From: Frankiales bacterium | Lineage (GTDB): Bacteria > Actinomycetota > Actinomycetes > Mycobacteriales > Jatrophihabitantaceae | Assembly (NCBI GenBank): GCA_025963265.1 | Contig: JAOPUY010000013.1 | Span: forward strand, 1 to 18,806 | DNA length: 18,806 bases | Direction: 5' to 3' | Part shown: positions 15,665 through 18,806 of the stretch, in pieces | How the letters are laid out: the number at the start of each line of letters is the position of its first letter | Numbering within the stretch: position 1 is the first letter of the stretch | Made by a program: the position numbers and the translations under genes | Notes under the pieces: generated by a model | What the model saw: the letters and a program-made list of their open reading frames with translations, nothing else | Database searches by the model: none | Told to the model about the DNA's origin: nothing

Positions 15665-15871
15665 AGGATGAGCGGTTCCGCCGCCCTGCCGCGCCGCCTC
15701 CCGCGCCGCCGCGTCGACGGCTGAGCTGAGCGTCCGGTGAGCCGCTCTGACCGGTCACCCAGTTTTCACCCGTACCCTCAGCGAAAGCGACCGACGCCGC
15801 TCGGTGACTACCGCCCGACGACCCGCCGTCGGAGTCAAGGCAAGACAGCCCGCGACAGAAGGAGTTGGTCC

Positions 15872-18262
15872 GTGCCAGACGAGGTCCGTCCTGGACAGCC
15901 TCCCCGTCGGCCCAGTGGCCACAACGCGACGAACGCTCCGAAGCCAGGAGTCGGCCGGCGGCGAGCCGGCGGCGCGGCAACCGCTGGCGGGGCGGCAACC
16001 GCGGGTGGCGCGGCCCCGAAGGGCTGGTGGCGAAAGCGTCGCGCGGTCAAGAAGCGCCGCCTGGCCAAGATGAGCCGCAAGCGGCGCGTCGCTCGGCGCA
16101 TCGGGCTGATCCTCACCTGGTTGCTCGGCCTGTTCGCGGTGCTGGTCACCGTCTCGGCGGTGGCGATCTACCAGTTCGTCGACGTACCGAGCCCGGAATC
16201 CCTCGTCACCAATCAGTTGGCGACCCTCACCTACGCCGACGGCTCCACCATCGCCACCGTGGGCTCGGAGAACCGGGTCAGCGTCCCGCTCTCGCAGGTC
16301 CCGGTGCCGGTGCGGGACGCGGTCATCGCCGCCGAGGACCGTGGCTTCTACTCCGAACCGGGTATCTCGGTCCGGGGCACGCTGCGCGCGGCGGTCAACG
16401 ACCTCAAGGGCGGCTCGGCCCAGGGCGGCTCGACGATCACCCAGCAGTACGTCAAGAACGCCTACCTCAACTCCGACCAGACGCTGACCCGCAAGCTCAA
16501 AGAAGCGGCGATCTCGCTCAAGCTGAGCCGGGAGTACTCCAAGGACGAGATCCTCGAGGACTACCTGAACACCATTTACTTCGGCCGGGGCGCCTACGGC
16601 ATCGAGGCCGCCTCTGAGGCCTACTTCGGGATCTCGGTCGACAAGTTGAGCGTGGCCCAGGGCGCGCTGCTGGCCGCGGTCATCAAATCGCCTGAGTATT
16701 ACGACCCCCGGATCACACCGGCCGCGTCCAAAGACCGCTGGACGTACGTGGTCGATGGCATGGTCTCGACCGGCAAGCTGACCCAAGCCGCCCGCGACGC
16801 GCTGAAGTTCCCGACCACGATCAAGCCGGCTGCCACCTCGTCCGCGTTGGACGGGCCGATGGGGTTGGTCTGGACCCAGGTCAAGGCCGAACTGGCCTCG
16901 GACGGGATTGACGCCTCCGAGATCAACACCCGGGGCCTGAAGATCCAGACGACGATCGACAAGACGGCCGAGAACGCGGCGATCAGCGCGATCGGCCAGA
17001 CCTATTCGAACTTGCAGTCCTTCCAGAAGAACCTGCGGCCGGCGCTGACCGCCGTGAACCCGGCCAGCGGCGCGGTGGTCGCTTACTACGGAGGCTCGAA
17101 CGGCACCGGGCTGGACTACGCCCAGTCCTGGCGACCGCCCGGCTCCTCGTTCAAGCCCTACGTGACGGCGACGGCGCTCACCCAGAACCTGGCCGGGAAG
17201 ACGCCGGCTTACAACATCCAGTCGGTCTTCAACGGCGCCTCGCCGCAGACCATCGACGGCCAGCCGTTCGAGAACGACCCGACTGACCCGTCGTCCGGGT
17301 CCTACAGCCTGACCCAGGCCACGACGCTTTCCCTGAACACGGTCTTCGGCAAGCTGACGTCGTTGGTCGGGGCTCAAAACGTCGTCGACACGGCGCACGC
17401 GATGGGCATCCCGACCACCCAGACCAGCACCGGCCCCGACCCGGGCGCCAAGACCTTGGTGTCGGCGGCGGGCACCACCGACGACTACGTCGGCATCGGC
17501 AACTATCCGGTGCGGGTCCTAGACCAGGCGGTCGGTTACGCGACGCTCGCTGACGGTGGCCTCTATCGGCCGAGTTACTTCGTGTCCAAGGTGACCGACG
17601 CCAAGGGCAACGTGATCTTCCAGCACGAGGACAACGCGAAGCGGGTGCTCGACCCCAAGGTCGCCAACGACACCACGCTGGCCATGGAGAAGGTCGCTCC
17701 GACCTCTGGCTTGGCGCTTTTCGACAACCGGACGGTCGCCGCCAAGACCGGCACGGTCGGCATTCAGAACACCGGTGACTCTTCCGACGGTTGGACGGTC
17801 GGCTTCACCCCGCAGATCAGCGTGTCGTCCTGGGTCGGCTCGGACAAGGTGGAGCCGATCTACAACAGCGACCACAGCTCGGAATACGGCCGCGACCTGG
17901 CCGGCAACGCCTGGAAGCTGTTCATGGACTCTTATCTGCAGAACACGACGGCCGCCGCGATGCCGACGACCCAGGAGATTTACCAGGGCACCAGCGGGCC
18001 TCCAGTCAGCGCGACGCCGACCCCGAGCAAGACGTCGACCGCACCGTCGAGCGCCGCTCCCACTCCGACCCCGACTCCGACGCCCACGCCGTCGGCAACG
18101 CCGAGCGCGCCGCCGTCATCGTCCGCGCCGCCTTCGTCTTCCGCGCCACCGACCAGCAGCGCGGCGACGACGACGACCTCGGCTCCGACCTCATCGGCTG
18201 CTGCGACCACCACCACGACTACCAAGCCGGCAGTGCCGGTTGTCCCGGTCGGCGGCGGCTGA
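15872..18262 (+). CDS. Class A penicillin-binding protein (transglycosylase-transpeptidase)
   Basis: 796 residues. It polymerises lipid II into glycan strands and cross-links stem peptides outside the membrane. A basic cytoplasmic tail (about 1-75, with a GGAATAGGAATAGGAA repeat) precedes one membrane helix (about 77-100). The GT51 domain has EDRGFY (155-160, catalytic Glu) and GGSTITQQYVKN (185-196). The transpeptidase domain has SxxK as S425-S-F-K428, SLN (487-489) and KTGT (625-628). From about residue 710 the protein ends in a low-complexity tail of some 85 residues rich in Thr, Pro, Ser and Ala, like the tail of mycobacterial PonA1. I place the start at GTG 15872 because AGAAGGAG lies 7 nt before it; the frame is open to GTG 15737, which has no ribosome-binding site. 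It diverges from padR across 275 nt that hold the PadR palindrome. In Mycobacterium ponA1 lies close to the same neighbours. Confidence 0.95.
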   Translation: MPDEVRPGQPPRRPSGHNATNAPKPGVGRRRAGGAATAGGAATAGGAAPKGWWRKRRAVKKRRLAKMSRKRRVARRIGLILTWLLGLFAVLVTVSAVAIYQFVDVPSPESLVTNQLATLTYADGSTIATVGSENRVSVPLSQVPVPVRDAVIAAEDRGFYSEPGISVRGTLRAAVNDLKGGSAQGGSTITQQYVKNAYLNSDQTLTRKLKEAAISLKLSREYSKDEILEDYLNTIYFGRGAYGIEAASEAYFGISVDKLSVAQGALLAAVIKSPEYYDPRITPAASKDRWTYVVDGMVSTGKLTQAARDALKFPTTIKPAATSSALDGPMGLVWTQVKAELASDGIDASEINTRGLKIQTTIDKTAENAAISAIGQTYSNLQSFQKNLRPALTAVNPASGAVVAYYGGSNGTGLDYAQSWRPPGSSFKPYVTATALTQNLAGKTPAYNIQSVFNGASPQTIDGQPFENDPTDPSSGSYSLTQATTLSLNTVFGKLTSLVGAQNVVDTAHAMGIPTTQTSTGPDPGAKTLVSAAGTTDDYVGIGNYPVRVLDQAVGYATLADGGLYRPSYFVSKVTDAKGNVIFQHEDNAKRVLDPKVANDTTLAMEKVAPTSGLALFDNRTVAAKTGTVGIQNTGDSSDGWTVGFTPQISVSSWVGSDKVEPIYNSDHSSEYGRDLAGNAWKLFMDSYLQNTTAAAMPTTQEIYQGTSGPPVSATPTPSKTSTAPSSAAPTPTPTPTPTPSATPSAPPSSSAPPSSSAPPTSSAATTTTSAPTSSAAATTTTTTKPAVPVVPVGGG

Positions 18263-18805
18263 CGCTGAGATCAGGCCCGCATAGGCTGGCATGACGGCAA
18301 CAACGCTGATGAGGATCGGGAACACGACGACCCAGTCAAGGTGGCCGAGCGTGCCTCGGTCTGCTTCGACCGCGATCTTAATCAGTCCAATCCAGCAGAT
18401 GAATGCGACCGCCCAGGCGATCGGTAGACCGCGGGCGAGCCAGATCTGTCGCAGGACGGCTTGCCGGGCGCCGCTGCTCGGCGGGTGATCGGCGCTCTTT
18501 GGGGCCGGGTCGATGTGAGTGATATCCGCCGCGCTCCGCAGGACGCCCAGTAGGACAGGGAGCAGTCCATCCGCGGGCCGGCGATCGCGATCTCCGCCTA
18601 CTAGCCGAAATGCGATCCGGTCGAGGTTTAGGAACTGTGTTTGTGCAATATGGAGTCTTGCCGCGACTGCGCTGGGAAGACCGGCATGCCAACCTATGCG
18701 GATGGCCGTTGGCTCCAGGTTGATAGCCAGTTTGCGTATCTGAGTACGCAGAACGACAGCGGAGGGTTCGCTCTCCGCAAGCCCACTCGCGGTGTCTGCG
18801 GCTAC
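18191..18805 (-). CDS. Unrecognised membrane protein, C-terminal part (start beyond window)
   Basis: An uninterrupted minus-strand frame enters from the right edge and stops at TGA 18193-18191, giving 204 residues with no plausible start inside the window. The N-terminal 120 residues are soluble-looking and helical (VVLRTQIRKLAINLEPTAIR; LLPVLLGVLRSAADITHI). They are followed by two probable membrane helices, about 127-146 (GLPIAWAVAFICWIGLIKIA) and 157-180 (LDWVVVFPILISVVAVMPAYAG). The last 20 residues are basic and low in information. Codons such as ATA, CTA and GTA recur, unlike the strongly GC-ending codons of the neighbouring genes, so transfer or relaxed selection is possible. It overlaps the end of the PBP gene by 72 nt in antisense. 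I do not recognise the family. The hydrophobic pattern argues it is real, but being partial it could also be a decayed gene. Confidence 0.5.
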   Translation of the reverse strand, partial: VAADTASGLAESEPSAVVLRTQIRKLAINLEPTAIRIGWHAGLPSAVAARLHIAQTQFLNLDRIAFRLVGGDRDRRPADGLLPVLLGVLRSAADITHIDPAPKSADHPPSSGARQAVLRQIWLARGLPIAWAVAFICWIGLIKIAVEADRGTLGHLDWVVVFPILISVVAVMPAYAGLISASAAADRDNRHCRLGSRGGGRSSR

Positions 18806-18806
18806 T

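Noticed and set aside
15737..15871. 45-residue N-terminal extension of the PBP
   Set aside because: No ribosome-binding site precedes GTG 15737, whereas AGAAGGAG is well spaced before GTG 15872. The extension is Arg/Pro/Ser-rich and unconserved in appearance, though it cannot be wholly excluded.
15755..17398. Minus-strand open frame of 547 codons opposite the class A PBP
   Set aside because: Arg/Gly/Val/Asp-rich antisense shadow; the plus strand carries all GT51 and transpeptidase motifs.
18378..18692. Minus-strand 104-codon frame near the right end
   Set aside because: It overlaps, in another frame, the longer minus-strand frame that contains two membrane helices. Its Arg/Pro/Ser composition is that of a shadow.
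1..18806. CRISPR arrays, tRNA or rRNA genes, insertion sequences, prophage, toxin-antitoxin or defence genes
   Set aside because: I saw no regular spaced repeats, cloverleaf, transposase, integrase or defence motif. All substantial space is accounted for by housekeeping genes.

Overview
The window is high-GC DNA from an actinobacterium. It is almost entirely ordinary chromosomal housekeeping sequence. Gene content and order match the conserved origin-flanking blocks I know from Mycobacterium (Rv3907c-Rv3916c and Rv0037c-Rv0050) and Streptomyces. The signature genes are cwlM, trxBA, murJ, a DUF6049 exoprotein, a MutT4-type Nudix enzyme, the CCA-adding enzyme, an MFS permease, YqgE/DUF179, inositol-1-phosphate synthase, a PadR regulator and a class A penicillin-binding protein. 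I do not assign a genus. dnaA, parAB and oriC themselves are not in the window.

Layout. Positions 1-2640 hold a nitroreductase (minus strand, cut by the left edge), an AlaT-like aminotransferase and a GNAT acetyltransferase. Positions 2647-10162 are a long minus-strand run, transcribed Nudix > DUF6049 > murJ > trxB > trxA > cwlM. Its first three genes overlap by 4 nt at each junction. A strong hairpin lies between trxA and cwlM. pcnA diverges from the Nudix gene and runs to 11602, where it overlaps the convergent MFS gene. yqgE diverges from the MFS gene and meets ino1 tail to tail at a large hairpin terminator. padR and ino1 form a minus-strand pair, and a class A PBP diverges from padR. The last 0.6 kb hold the C-terminal part of an unrecognised two-helix membrane protein that enters from the right edge and overlaps the PBP tail antisense.

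Functional themes. Cell-wall assembly and its control: CwlM, MurJ, DUF6049, PBP. Thiol redox and nucleotide sanitation: TrxA, TrxB, Nudix. tRNA 3'-end maturation: CCA enzyme. Inositol supply for phosphatidylinositol lipids and mycothiol: Ino1.

The most informative non-coding signals are two exact GGAAT-N18-GTT matches to the SigR/SigH thiol-stress promoter consensus, one before trxB and one before the Nudix gene. Next are a perfect 9+9 bp palindrome before padR that looks like its operator, and several -10 boxes placed 6-8 nt before start codons, which suggest leaderless transcripts. I see no mobile element, CRISPR array, tRNA, rRNA or defence system. The novelty here is regulatory and architectural rather than a new gene system.
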